Source of the DNA: CBDDLD01 sp965250025
GTDB taxonomy: Bacteria > Bacteroidota > Bacteroidia > Flavobacteriales > Flavobacteriaceae
Length of the DNA: 64,000 nucleotides
NCBI GenBank assembly: GCA_965250025.1
Contig: OZ252283.1
Span: 806,001-870,000 of the forward strand
Direction of reading: 5' to 3'
Both the position numbers and the translations under genes were made by a program. The notes beneath the pieces are model-generated. The model was given only the letters and a program-made list of their open reading frames with translations. It was not told the DNA's origin and did no database searches. Shown piece after piece: positions 43,995 through 53,254 of this stretch (the stretch's first letter is position 1; the number at the start of each line of letters is the position of its first letter).

Positions 43995-45017
43995 ATGAAG
44001 GGATTGAAGTTTTACGATAAGATCATATTTTTTGTCAATTCCCTGGCAGCATTATTACTGTTACTGTCTTATATTTTACCTCATGTACCTCCAAAGCGTT
44101 TTGCATTCATTTCCGTATTAAGCTTGGGCGTGCCTTTGCTGATTATACTCAATGTTCTTTTTTTATTGTATTGGTTGCTAAAAGTAAAAAAGCAACTCAT
44201 TTTATCTTTGATCGTATTGCTTATCGGTTACAGTTATATCAGTTCCATTTATAAGTTTTCAGGATCGGTACATGTTGAAGATGCCAATAACTTTACGATA
44301 ATGAACTATAACGTGCGTTTGTTCAATTTGTTTGAATGGATTCCTGAAGCTAATGTTAAAGCTGATATTACAGCGTTCATTCGTGACGAATCGCCCGATA
44401 TTTTGTGTGTTCAGGAATACCATAAAAGTGACGATTTAAATCTGGGAACCTACTATAAATATGAAAATGTATCGGGAGAGAAGGTCAAAAGCGGTCAGGC
44501 TATTTTTTCTAAATTCCCCATTATCAATTCAGGGTCTATTGAGTTTCCCAATACGTCTAATAATGCGATTTTTATAGACATCGTTAAGCAAAAAGATACT
44601 ATAAGGGTATACAATTTACACTTGCAGTCCTCAGGGATTAACACTGAGGTCAGTGAGCTTAAAAAAGAAACTTCGGAAAGTTTAATAAAACGTGTCGGTA
44701 ACACTTTCAAAATGCAACAACAGCAAACCGAATTGTTTTTAAAGCATAAAGCGGAATGCAACTATAAAACGATCATTAGCGGTGACTTCAACAATACGGC
44801 ATATTCTTATATCTACGATCAGATTATAACAGATTATAACGATACGTTTATGATTGCCGGAAACGGTTTCGGGAAAACATACGATTTTAAATTTTTTCCG
44901 GTGCGAATAGACTTTATTCTTGCTGATAAGGCGTTTACTGTAAATGGGTATAAATCGTATGATGGTATCGAATTATCGGACCATTATCCGATTAAAGCAA
45001 CTTTAAAACTGCATTAA
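43995..45017 (+). CDS. Membrane-anchored endonuclease/exonuclease/phosphatase (EEP) family protein
   Basis: 340 aa. Three N-terminal TM helices (about 10-30, 38-62, 70-90), then an EEP domain with NYNVRLFN, DILCVQEYHK (metal-binding Glu), YNLHLQS, ISGDFNNTAYS (catalytic D/N) and ELSDHYPIKATL (catalytic His). I use the ATG at 43995; the ATG at 43991 is out of frame. It is probably a periplasmic phosphodiesterase, either nuclease or sphingomyelinase-like. Its last 15 bases overlap the convergent DUF6122 gene. Confidence 0.9.
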   Translation: MKGLKFYDKIIFFVNSLAALLLLLSYILPHVPPKRFAFISVLSLGVPLLIILNVLFLLYWLLKVKKQLILSLIVLLIGYSYISSIYKFSGSVHVEDANNFTIMNYNVRLFNLFEWIPEANVKADITAFIRDESPDILCVQEYHKSDDLNLGTYYKYENVSGEKVKSGQAIFSKFPIINSGSIEFPNTSNNAIFIDIVKQKDTIRVYNLHLQSSGINTEVSELKKETSESLIKRVGNTFKMQQQQTELFLKHKAECNYKTIISGDFNNTAYSYIYDQIITDYNDTFMIAGNGFGKTYDFKFFPVRIDFILADKAFTVNGYKSYDGIELSDHYPIKATLKLH

Positions 45018-45317
45018 ATAGCAATCTGCACTATCGGCTATAATGTGAGTAAGTATACCTATGCCTATTAATCTTGTTTTTTTAATCAAAGCTAATACGA
45101 TATATACCATAATAGCATAATAAGTGTGTAGCGGATGAAAATTGATGCTACAACGGTTGGCATCAAAAACAGGATTGGCCAGTAGATGGTCCAAATCAAT
45201 TGCCATGGTCATCAGCATTATGACTAAAGCCATTTTCCAGCGGTCTCTATAAAACACTAAGGCTATAAATAATGGAAGTCCAAAGTGTAAGCCATAATGT
45301 ATAAGTGGTTGTAACAT
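45003..45317 (-). CDS. DUF6122 membrane protein
   Basis: 104 aa, three to four TM helices. The family signatures HYGLHFGLPLF, IDLDHLLANPVFDANRCSINFHPLHTYYA are present; the clustered His/Asp (DLDH...HPLH) recall metal-dependent membrane hydrolases of the LrgB/YdjM kind, but activity is unproven. Last gene of the parA-led operon; its ATG overlaps the stop of WbqC by one base (TAATG). Confidence 0.85.
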   Translation of the reverse strand: MLQPLIHYGLHFGLPLFIALVFYRDRWKMALVIMLMTMAIDLDHLLANPVFDANRCSINFHPLHTYYAIMVYIVLALIKKTRLIGIGILTHIIADSADCYLMQF

Positions 45318-45931
45318 TACAGGTGTTGTGATTGCAGGTAGTTTAATGCATTTGGACCTTCGTTAAATAAGAGGTCCAATATGCTTAAATTATTAATAAA
45401 ACCATGTTTATTACTGAATACCTGTGTGTAGTTATCAAATGCGGTTACGTGCTGGTTTTTGACGTTTACCAAACCTCTTAGATCCTTTAGGGTTTCATGA
45501 GTTTTGATATAGCTGTTAGAAGTAGAATATTCCAGATCGGTTTGCAAACATTCAGTTAAAACCTTAAAACATTCAAAATTAAAATCCAGTAAAAATGTAT
45601 ATGCTTTTTGAAACAAAGGCATCAGATCGTCTTCGTAATATTCATAGAATGGGGAGGTTCTGTATGCAGATTGTAAGGATTTTAGATGCTGCAGTTGCCA
45701 TTTTTCGGCATTGTATATTCTGACATCCTTATAGTGTTGACGTTGTTTTTGAGTATAAGACACTGGAACCGTTAATGCTAATTTTCCATTGGCACCATAA
45801 ATATCACAACGGTTTCGATACGTTTGCTTTTGGTAGTTATCACAGACTTCAAATGTGATATCCTTAGCATTTACCATAGCCACATAGTGTGCTATATTTG
45901 CAAAGTACGTTGGATGTATAATAGGAGACAT
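45317..45931 (-). CDS. WbqC family protein
   Basis: 204 aa from the ATG at 45931 (MSPIIHPTYFANIAHYVAMV); an in-frame start 34 codons upstream would run into the neighbouring gene and is rejected. WbqC-like proteins are found in polysaccharide or LPS clusters and may act as glycine/aminoacyl-type transferases; the exact reaction is not established. Conserved features seen: HPTYFxxxxHY, RNRCDIYGANGKLALTVPV and the C-terminal LSILDLLFNEGPNAL. Coupled to the TPR/TM gene upstream and DUF6122 downstream by TAATG overlaps. Confidence 0.9.
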   Translation of the reverse strand: MSPIIHPTYFANIAHYVAMVNAKDITFEVCDNYQKQTYRNRCDIYGANGKLALTVPVSYTQKQRQHYKDVRIYNAEKWQLQHLKSLQSAYRTSPFYEYYEDDLMPLFQKAYTFLLDFNFECFKVLTECLQTDLEYSTSNSYIKTHETLKDLRGLVNVKNQHVTAFDNYTQVFSNKHGFINNLSILDLLFNEGPNALNYLQSQHL

Positions 45932-47163
45932 TAATGAAAAACTAAATTTCCTAACCAAGTGTAGGCAACGAATAATATACCTATAGTTAATAGTAAAGTA
46001 TTGTAAGGGAAATCTAAGAAGCTGCCTGCGCAAGCAATAACCAGAATTAATATGCCATAGGCATAGCCAAATAGCCTAGACTTTTTAGAGTAAGCTAATG
46101 GACTTCTGGACAATGGCAATATAGCAGCTAAACAGCCAACACTAATTAATATAAGACTGTCTGAATGAATTATAAAATTTCCCAAGTAACAAATAAATGA
46201 TATTAACATTAAGGAAAACATAATTTGACCACTTAACTTATCTTCTTTGCTAAGTAAATATCTTCCAAATTTGTCAAAAAGTAATATTGTGTTAGAAAGA
46301 GGTTCCATAATCCATGTCCCTAATGCGATAAATAAGTAGAGTATAACCAAAGGTATGGTTAAAATGGTTAAACCACTGTAGGACAATACTTTTAATGCTA
46401 ATCTGTATACAAGATAAATGCCAATTATATACATCCATTGATGCTTGTCTGACTTGTTACTGATCCAAAAAGAATATCTTAGATATAAATTATATAGACG
46501 GTTTTTGGCTTTTATCGTAGTTAACATTCCATCTCTGGCATATTCAGAATTTGGGTCTAGCTTTAATGCTTCTTTAAAGTGTAATGATGCATCCTCTATG
46601 TTATTATTTTCTAGGTGGCTCCAGCCAACATTAGCATGTGAAAAAGCATTTTCAGGGTCATCATTGAGGAGATGCTCAATGGTGATTTTTGTTTCTTCTT
46701 TTCTCTTAAGCTTTGTTAAAGCAGTGGCTCTAGCATTTAAGCAACTTCTACTTTTTGCATTTAGCTTTAATCCCTCATCTGCAAAATATAGTGCATCTTC
46801 ATACTTCTTTTGGTGGAGTAGTATATAAGATTTTTGTCCAAAGGAATCTTCATCATGAGGATCTAGACTTATAGCCATCTCAATAGATTCAAGTGACTTT
46901 TCTATATCATCTTCTTGAAGATAAGTTTTAGATAATAGAAAGTAGAGCCCACTATAATTTGGGGTTATACCAATGAGTCCTTGGATAAGATCTTTTGCCT
47001 TTTCGGATTCGTTGAGTTGTAAAAAAGATTGTGCTAAATAAAATTTTGCTTCAAAATGATCTATATCTTCCGAGAGTGTTTTTTTAAAATACGTTATAGC
47101 ATCAGAAAATCGACCAATTTCAAATAATTGATAACCCCTTTGAAAATTAGCCTCACTCTGCAT
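45931..47163 (-). CDS. TPR protein with C-terminal membrane domain, partner of the AAA+ ATPase
   Basis: 410 aa. Residues 1-215 hold about six TPRs (FQRGYQLFEIGRFSDAITYFKK, AKFYLAQSFLQLNESEKAKDLI, YFLLSKTYLQEDDIEKSLESI, GQKSYILLHQKKYEDALYF, HANVGWSHLENNNIEDASLHFKE). There is no signal peptide, so the TPRs are cytosolic. From about 243 onward there are six or seven hydrophobic helices. It starts at 47163 overlapping the AAA+ gene's stop by one base (TAATG), and its own stop overlaps WbqC. No known family beyond TPR. It would tether the AAA+ ATPase to the membrane, or present it with membrane substrates; both are inference. Confidence 0.85.
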   Translation of the reverse strand: MQSEANFQRGYQLFEIGRFSDAITYFKKTLSEDIDHFEAKFYLAQSFLQLNESEKAKDLIQGLIGITPNYSGLYFLLSKTYLQEDDIEKSLESIEMAISLDPHDEDSFGQKSYILLHQKKYEDALYFADEGLKLNAKSRSCLNARATALTKLKRKEETKITIEHLLNDDPENAFSHANVGWSHLENNNIEDASLHFKEALKLDPNSEYARDGMLTTIKAKNRLYNLYLRYSFWISNKSDKHQWMYIIGIYLVYRLALKVLSYSGLTILTIPLVILYLFIALGTWIMEPLSNTILLFDKFGRYLLSKEDKLSGQIMFSLMLISFICYLGNFIIHSDSLILISVGCLAAILPLSRSPLAYSKKSRLFGYAYGILILVIACAGSFLDFPYNTLLLTIGILFVAYTWLGNLVFH

Positions 47164-48470
47164 TATTTTTTGATCTTTAAATAGTTTAGGATGTCATCAT
47201 AAAGCCCGTTATCATTAGCATATAATGCATAATTTTTTGCTGAAGTAAACCATTCTTTAGTAGAGGGCTTAATTTTTGTTATGGCTTTTAAAATATCTTT
47301 TGTGTTTAGAGGTTTTGGAATACCATCTTCAAAGGATTGTTGCAATTTTGCTTCAATGGCAATATCAATGCTAGATGTTATATCTGCACCAGAAAACTCT
47401 TTACTTTTTTTTGCCAAATTGTAAAAGTCAATTTTATCGATAGGTTTGTTTTTAAGTTGGATTTGATATATAGATTTTCTGGCTTCAATATCCGGAGGTG
47501 CTACAAAAATGATTCTATCAAACCTACCGGGCCTTCTAAAAGCAGGGTCTATATACCATGGAGCGTTAGTAGCACCGAGAATTAATATACCATCATTATC
47601 TGATTCTATCCCGTCTAATTCAGCTAAAAATTGATTTATGACAGTTCTACCAGCTGCTTTATTAACATCGTTTCTATTTGCTCCAAGAGCATCAATTTCA
47701 TCGATAAAAATAACACATGGCTTATTTTTTCTGGCGGTTTCAAAAATTTCATGTAGATTTTTTTCTGAATTGCCAAGCCACATATCCAATATATCATTAA
47801 TGCCAACATTAATAAAATTTGCATTAATTTCTCCAGCAGTTGCTTTTGCGATATGTGTTTTACCACACCCAGGAGGGCCATATAATAATATACCACCTCC
47901 GACGCGCTTACCATAAGCTTTATAAAGCTCTTTATGCTGTAGTGGTTTAATTATTTTTAGGTCAATTTCTTCTTTTACGAACTCCATTCCACCTACGCTA
48001 CTAAAACAGATATCAGATTTTTTCATGAATTGTGAGGTATCTTCATCTATGAAATCAGAATTAGATGCTTGAGTTCGAATTTTAAAAATATCGTCAAGTT
48101 CTTGACACTCATATCTAGGATCTTGTTCGAGAATACCCTGATAGACTTCAAGAGCCTTTCCGTTTTGTCCAAGTTTGAGCAATGTTTTAGAATAGAGTTC
48201 AGAATAATCAATAATATAATTTGTGTTATCCAGAAGCTCCTCTAGAATGACCACAGCGAGATTGTACTTAGCATTTTCATAATAGCATTGGGCTAGTAAA
48301 AACTTATGGTGATTTTCAGGACTTTTTTCAATTAACTTCAATACATGCTTTTCAGCATTAATATAGTCGTGATTTTGAATGTATATTTTTGCGACTTGCA
48401 GTCTTAAAGGAATATTATCCGGGGATAATGCTAGTGCGTCTAATAAGTTGTCTAATAAGGGGTTTTCCAT
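47163..48470 (-). CDS. TPR-AAA+ ATPase (Cdc48/FtsH-like clade, no protease domain)
   Basis: 435 aa. TPRs at about 5-120, a linker to 155, then one classic-clade AAA+ domain (156-365). Walker A GPPGCGKT 198-205, Walker B VIFIDEID 253-260 with E258, sensor-1 Asn302 (GATN), arginine fingers in RRPGRFDR 312-319. The pore-loop stretch DMWLGNSEKN (about 229-238) keeps an aromatic-hydrophobic-Gly motif, so threading of substrate is plausible. The C-terminal 70 residues are helical and no HExxH or other peptidase motif follows, unlike FtsH. Encoded 3 bp after lepB and coupled by TAATG to the TPR/membrane partner. Function unknown; likely protein remodelling. Confidence 0.9.
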   Translation of the reverse strand: MENPLLDNLLDALALSPDNIPLRLQVAKIYIQNHDYINAEKHVLKLIEKSPENHHKFLLAQCYYENAKYNLAVVILEELLDNTNYIIDYSELYSKTLLKLGQNGKALEVYQGILEQDPRYECQELDDIFKIRTQASNSDFIDEDTSQFMKKSDICFSSVGGMEFVKEEIDLKIIKPLQHKELYKAYGKRVGGGILLYGPPGCGKTHIAKATAGEINANFINVGINDILDMWLGNSEKNLHEIFETARKNKPCVIFIDEIDALGANRNDVNKAAGRTVINQFLAELDGIESDNDGILILGATNAPWYIDPAFRRPGRFDRIIFVAPPDIEARKSIYQIQLKNKPIDKIDFYNLAKKSKEFSGADITSSIDIAIEAKLQQSFEDGIPKPLNTKDILKAITKIKPSTKEWFTSAKNYALYANDNGLYDDILNYLKIKK

Positions 48471-48473
48471 AAT

Positions 48474-50078
48474 TTATTGTCTTTCCTTTTTCTTCTTACG
48501 CCATCTGTTGAAAAATGACCATCCGAGAACTACTACCAGGAAAGGAATGAGGTATGAAACACGTTCTCCTTTACCGCTGACGGTAGTGAATACACGATCC
48601 CAACGAGGACTCCAATTGCTAATGCCATCATTAATACCATCAATACTCATCCAAATAAAGACCGGTTTACCAATGACATGATCAAAAGGCACCATGCCCC
48701 AGGCGCGACTGTCTACAGAGTTATGTCTGTTGTCTCCCATCATCCAGTAATAATCTTTTTCAAAGGTATACGAGGTGGCTGGCTGATTATCTATAAAAAC
48801 CTGATTGCCTTTAGCTACGATCTTATGACCTTCATATTCTGAAATGGCACGTTTATAGAGGGTATAATTTTCTACACTAATAGGAACAGTTGATCCGGCT
48901 TTGGGGATGTATAAGGGGCCAAAGAAATCAGGATTCCATGAGTAATTAGGATCTCTTGGGAATGTACCGCCATATTCACCTTCTTGGGATCTGTAGGGAA
49001 CCACCGAAGCAACTTCAGGATGATTTTTTAACTGTGCCACAGCGGCATCACTTGCCGCAGGAATTCTATAGGTTCCCGGAGTATTGCCATACTGTAAACC
49101 ATCATTAATTTCTAACTTTTCCAGAATCTCAATAATCCTTTGTGGTGCAATGTTACGCTTCATGGTAAGCACATATGAAAACTGCAATTGTGTACGGTCC
49201 GGCAATACATTTTGTTTACCATTGATATATACATAACCATTACGAATCTCTAAAGTGTCTCCGGCAATAGCTACACAGCGTTTTACCAGATTCGTCTTTT
49301 TATCAATAGGCTTATAGTAATTGCGATCTGGTGTAAAATCATTCATATTCAGCAAAGTATCTGCCGGCTGACCAAAGACCACAATGTCGTTACGTTCTAT
49401 ACTTTCAAATCCCGGTAATCTAAAATAGGGGAGTTGTAGTTTATTTTTCCATGAAGTATGACGCTTATCGTAGTGGTCGTCAAAGAGGTAAGACTTGTTT
49501 TTTATAACTGGGATGGTGTCGTGTACCATGGGAGCTGCTACAGTAGTCATTGGTGTTCGAGCTCCATAATGTATTTTACTCACAATTAAAAAATCGCCTA
49601 CCAATAATGATTTTTCCAATGATGAAGATGGGATGACATACGGTTGAAAGAAATATGTATGTACAATAGTAGCAGCTACTATAGCAAATAGTATAGAACT
49701 GACCCATTCTCCGGTAGAGGATCTGGGTTTAAGATCTCTATTCTCAATATACGATACATCAGCGATGTAATTAAGGTAATAGTTGTAAAACCCTAAGGTG
49801 ATGATTGCTAAAAATGTATCCAGATTTGAATGTTTACCAAAACTTCTGGCGGTTTCTACCCATATGGCCGGTAACATAATAAGATTTACAATAGGTAAAA
49901 ACACAAGGATCACCCACCACCAAGGGCGATTGATGATCTTCATTAATATTACGGCATTATATAGTGGTACAAAAGCTTCCCAGGCTTGCCTTCCGGCCTT
50001 AACATATAATTTCCAGGTGCCTAATCCATGTATGATTTGTATAATGAGTAAAAAAAGTAACCATTGTGTTGGTGTCAT
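48474..50078 (-). CDS. lepB: Signal peptidase I with N-terminal membrane extension
   Basis: 534 aa, long for LepB. The N-terminal about 110 residues have three TM helices (DUF5684-like), followed by a further TM helix near 130 and the S26 catalytic domain: Ser153 in VIPSSSLEKSLLVGDF, Lys266 in LVKRCVAIAGDTLEI, then MGDNRHNSVDSRAWG near 450. A large insertion separates the catalytic parts. A last hydrophobic helix is near the C-terminus. It releases signal peptides from exported proteins, many of which are encoded in this window. It sits 63 bp behind dapB in the parA operon. Confidence 0.95.
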   Translation of the reverse strand: MTPTQWLLFLLIIQIIHGLGTWKLYVKAGRQAWEAFVPLYNAVILMKIINRPWWWVILVFLPIVNLIMLPAIWVETARSFGKHSNLDTFLAIITLGFYNYYLNYIADVSYIENRDLKPRSSTGEWVSSILFAIVAATIVHTYFFQPYVIPSSSLEKSLLVGDFLIVSKIHYGARTPMTTVAAPMVHDTIPVIKNKSYLFDDHYDKRHTSWKNKLQLPYFRLPGFESIERNDIVVFGQPADTLLNMNDFTPDRNYYKPIDKKTNLVKRCVAIAGDTLEIRNGYVYINGKQNVLPDRTQLQFSYVLTMKRNIAPQRIIEILEKLEINDGLQYGNTPGTYRIPAASDAAVAQLKNHPEVASVVPYRSQEGEYGGTFPRDPNYSWNPDFFGPLYIPKAGSTVPISVENYTLYKRAISEYEGHKIVAKGNQVFIDNQPATSYTFEKDYYWMMGDNRHNSVDSRAWGMVPFDHVIGKPVFIWMSIDGINDGISNWSPRWDRVFTTVSGKGERVSYLIPFLVVVLGWSFFNRWRKKKKERQ

Positions 50079-50141
50079 ATCTCTGTATTTTGTCTCGTAT
50101 CAGTTGAAAAATATCTAATATTGTTTCATTCGTGTGGCAAA

Positions 50142-50843
50142 TTAACCAATGTTTAACACATCTTTCATAGTGAATACGCCTTTTTTATCTTTGATCCACT
50201 CTGCAGCAATGACTGCTCCTAAGGCAAACCCTGTTCTATTATGGGCAGTGTGCTTAATCTCGATACTATCTATATTTGAATCGTATTGAATACTATGCGT
50301 ACCTGGAACGTTATCTATACGCTTGGCTGTGATGCCAATTTCATTGTCATTAGGCGCTTCCAAAGTCCAATTCTCATAATGGGATTTGGATATGATATCT
50401 TTTGCTAAAGAGATGGCAGTGCCACTTGGAGCATCTAACTTTTCGGTATGATGTATCTCTTCTAAAGACACCTTGTACTCTGGAATGTCAGCAATAAGTT
50501 TACCAAGTACCCGATTGACCTCAAAAAAGATGTTGACGCCCAGACTAAAGTTTGAAGCATATAAAAAAGCACCATTTTTGGTATGGCAATTAGCAGTAAT
50601 ACGGTCATAATCTTTTAGCCATCCTGTGGTTCCTGATATGACCGGGACATTATGATCTAAAGCCGATGTGATGTTATGTACTGCAGTTGATGGTAGGCTA
50701 AAATCTATAGCGACGTCAGTATTGGAAAAATCCAGTGTTTTTGTTTTGCTATTAGCTTTTAATGAAATACTATGTCCTCTTTTCAGAGCAATAGTTTCAA
50801 TAATTTTTCCCATTTTTCCGTAACCAAGTAATGCTATATTCAT
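50142..50843 (-). CDS. dapB: 4-hydroxy-tetrahydrodipicolinate reductase
   Basis: 233 aa. Lysine/meso-diaminopimelate pathway, using NAD(P)H. Rossmann start IALLGYGKMGK, substrate-binding EIHHTEKLDAPSGTA (catalytic His pair and Lys), and the C-terminal HNRTGFALGAVIAAEWI. Cytosolic. Separated by one base from the DUF5683 gene upstream. Confidence 0.97.
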   Translation of the reverse strand: MNIALLGYGKMGKIIETIALKRGHSISLKANSKTKTLDFSNTDVAIDFSLPSTAVHNITSALDHNVPVISGTTGWLKDYDRITANCHTKNGAFLYASNFSLGVNIFFEVNRVLGKLIADIPEYKVSLEEIHHTEKLDAPSGTAISLAKDIISKSHYENWTLEAPNDNEIGITAKRIDNVPGTHSIQYDSNIDSIEIKHTAHNRTGFALGAVIAAEWIKDKKGVFTMKDVLNIG

Positions 50844-50844
50844 A

Positions 50845-51465
50845 TTAGAATTTAAAATTTACGGTTAGGCCTAAATCGGAAGAATTCTCCATTTCATTGT
50901 ACCTAAAATGAGGTTTTATAGCCAGATTGTCATCTACATTATATTGCAGTAAATGCGCATCTACATTGGCGTCAATAATATTTAGAGCATATAATCCGAT
51001 GGTAATAAGAAGGGACAACTCTTTATTCCTTCTGAAGTTACGTTGCGCTCTAAGCAATCCATCTTCAGAAACTCTTGGCGTTGCTAATGGATTACCATTA
51101 GCATCGGTGCCATAGAATTCATCGTCAGTAAAACCGGCTAAGCGACGTTTGTATGCATCTCTGTAGCGGTTTAATTCATTGTCGTTTTGGATATAAAAAT
51201 AAACCCCTGTGCCTATGGCTGCATAAACGATGGGGATCTTCCAATATTTTTTATTGTATGCCTGACCCAAACCGGGAAGTATGGCGGAATAAAACGCAGC
51301 TTTTGAAGGTGATAAAGGGTCAATTGGTTTTCTGGTGATGGTGTCGTTAGTTATCAATAAATCACTTTCAACGACATCATTTGCATTGTCTTTATTTCCT
51401 TGAGAAAATCCAATACTACAAAAAAGGACGATGATGATAGAACTATAAAAACGCTTACTTAGCAC
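50845..51465 (-). CDS. DUF5683 domain protein
   Basis: 206 aa with a GTG start at 51465, overlapping parB by 11 bp. Signal peptide (MLSKRFYSSIIIVLFCSIGFSQ). The conserved core PSKAAFYSAILPGLGQAYNKKYWKIPIVYAAIGTGVYFY with a second hydrophobic stretch (ELSLLITIGLYALNIIDANVDAHLLQ) is the DUF5683 signature. Envelope protein of unknown role that is regularly found between parB and dapB in flavobacteria. Confidence 0.88.
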   Translation of the reverse strand: MLSKRFYSSIIIVLFCSIGFSQGNKDNANDVVESDLLITNDTITRKPIDPLSPSKAAFYSAILPGLGQAYNKKYWKIPIVYAAIGTGVYFYIQNDNELNRYRDAYKRRLAGFTDDEFYGTDANGNPLATPRVSEDGLLRAQRNFRRNKELSLLITIGLYALNIIDANVDAHLLQYNVDDNLAIKPHFRYNEMENSSDLGLTVNFKF

Positions 51466-52360
51466 TCTTTACTAATTTTTTAATGCGGTTAAAATCTTCT
51501 TCTGAATGAAATGGAATCGTAATTTTTCCACTACCATTCTTTGCTATTTTAACGTCTATTTTATGACCAAAGTATTCTGAGAATTCTTTAATTCCTTTTT
51601 TAATGTGTTTAGGAACGTCGTCCTCCTCTTCAATGTTCTTTGGTTTTGAAGGTTCGGTATTAAGTTGTCGTACCAAATTCTCAGTAGCTCTTACGGATAG
51701 TTTCTGGCTAATGATTTTTTCGTAAACCTCGAGTTGATCTATTTGATTTTCTATATTGATCATGGCTCGTCCATGTCCCATCGAAATAAAACCATCTCGC
51801 ATACCCGTTTGTATGATAGGATCTAACTTTAAAAGTCTCAGATAATTGGATATGGTTGAACGTTTTTTGCCTACACGTTCACTCATTTGCTCTTGAGTAA
51901 GATTGATCTCATCAATAAGCCGTTGGTATGACAATGCAATTTCTATAGGGTCTAAATCCTGGCGCTGAATATTTTCTACCAGAGCCATCTCCAAAGATTC
52001 CTGATCGTTTGCTATTCTGATATACGCAGGAATGGTTTCGAGCCCGATTAATTTTGATGCTCTAAAGCGACGTTCACCTGAAACCAACTGATATTTGTTA
52101 AATGCCAGTTTACGAACCGTTATAGGTTGAATGACCCCCAGTTCTCGAATAGAAGATGCTAATTCTCTTAAAGTTTCTTCGTTAAAATTGGTTCTCGGTT
52201 GGAATGGGTTAACCTCTATATCTTTCAACTCCAGTTCTATAATATTACCAACAACTTTGTCGGCATTTTTATCTTGAGCTGATTTTATATCATTTTCAGG
52301 ATCTTTTAATAGGGCAGAAAGCCCTCTCCCTAATGCTTGTTTTTTTGTTGCCTTCGCCAT
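51455..52360 (-). CDS. parB: Chromosome partitioning protein ParB
   Basis: 301 aa. N-terminal ParB/Srx CTPase-type domain (IEVNPFQPRTNFNEETLRELASSI, VSGERRFRASKL with the GERR box), HTH domain (QEQMSERVGKKRSTISNYLRLLKL), and a C-terminal dimerisation region. It binds parS sites near the origin and loads with ParA. Coupled to parA by a one-base overlap at 52360. I saw no clear parS palindrome in this window. Confidence 0.97.
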   Translation of the reverse strand: MAKATKKQALGRGLSALLKDPENDIKSAQDKNADKVVGNIIELELKDIEVNPFQPRTNFNEETLRELASSIRELGVIQPITVRKLAFNKYQLVSGERRFRASKLIGLETIPAYIRIANDQESLEMALVENIQRQDLDPIEIALSYQRLIDEINLTQEQMSERVGKKRSTISNYLRLLKLDPIIQTGMRDGFISMGHGRAMINIENQIDQLEVYEKIISQKLSVRATENLVRQLNTEPSKPKNIEEEDDVPKHIKKGIKEFSEYFGHKIDVKIAKNGSGKITIPFHSEEDFNRIKKLVKSAK

Positions 52361-53127
52361 TACTTATCATTTTTATTGATAATTTCTTTTGCCAAATTTA
52401 AATAATTTACAGCACCTTTACTGCTAACGTCATAATTGATAATGCTCTCACCATAGCTTGGCGCTTCTCCTAAGCGTACATTTCGTTGTATAATGGTTTC
52501 AAAGACCATGTCGCTAAAATGCTTTTGCACTTCTTCCACAACTTGATTTGATAATCGCAGACGCGAATCAAACATAGTGAGTAACATGCCTTCAATATCC
52601 AGAGATTCGTTATGTATTTTTTGAACACTCTTAATGGTATTCAACAGTTTGCCTAAGCCTTCTAATGCAAAATATTCGCATTGAATAGGGATGATCACCG
52701 AATCTGATGCTGTAAGTGCATTCAGAGTTAATAATCCCAGTGATGGTGCACAATCTATGAGAATATAATCGTAATCTGATTTCAACTCATCAATGGCTTT
52801 TTTGAGCATGTATTCCCGTTCTTCTTTGTCTACGAGCTCGATCTCTATAGCGACCAGATCAATATGTGCAGGAATAATATCCACATTTGGTGCATTAGAA
52901 GGAACAATACATGCTTTTGCTGGCATGGTGTGTTCAAGTACCTGATAGGATCCCGTTTCAACAGTATCAACATCAATGCCTAATCCGGAAGTAGCATTCG
53001 CTTGCGGATCAGCATCTATAAGTAATACTTTCTTTTCTAATACCCCTAATGAAGCGGCTAAATTTACCGAAGTAGTTGTTTTACCTACACCTCCTTTTTG
53101 ATTGGCAATAGCAATGATTTTACCCAT
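52360..53127 (-). CDS. parA: Chromosome partitioning ATPase ParA (Soj)
   Basis: 255 aa, usual for ParA/Soj. Deviant Walker A NQKGGVGKTTTSVN near the start, Walker A' LIDADPQAN and Walker B IDCAPSLGLLTLNAL. Drives segregation of the origin with ParB. First gene of a nine-gene minus-strand run down to 45003. Confidence 0.98.
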   Translation of the reverse strand: MGKIIAIANQKGGVGKTTTSVNLAASLGVLEKKVLLIDADPQANATSGLGIDVDTVETGSYQVLEHTMPAKACIVPSNAPNVDIIPAHIDLVAIEIELVDKEEREYMLKKAIDELKSDYDYILIDCAPSLGLLTLNALTASDSVIIPIQCEYFALEGLGKLLNTIKSVQKIHNESLDIEGMLLTMFDSRLRLSNQVVEEVQKHFSDMVFETIIQRNVRLGEAPSYGESIINYDVSSKGAVNYLNLAKEIINKNDK

Positions 53128-53205
53128 TAATCGATTTGGTTTTGTCAGCGATAAAAATACGATTATTTACGAGTTAAAAAAATGTTACTTGTTAACAATG
53201 TGAAC

Positions 53206-53236
53206 AAAAAAAGCAGCCATATGTGGCTGCTTTTCT
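53206..53236. terminator. Terminator of the M16 gene/parA interval
   Basis: AAAAGCAGCCA-TATG-TGGCTGCTTTT, an 11-bp stem with A/T flanks on both sides. It follows the plus-strand side and precedes the parA leader; on the minus strand it terminates the M16 peptidase transcript. Confidence 0.85.
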
Positions 53237-53254
53237 GTATGACAAATGTTGTCT

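Noticed and set aside
45932..46033. Longer N-terminus for WbqC from an upstream in-frame start
   Set aside because: It would overlap the coupled TPR/membrane gene by about 100 bp and the extra residues look like translated out-of-frame coding DNA; MSPIIHPTYF matches the family start.
47636..47916. Two 92-aa ORFs on opposite strands within the AAA+ gene
   Set aside because: Both are out-of-frame readings of the conserved ATPase motifs.
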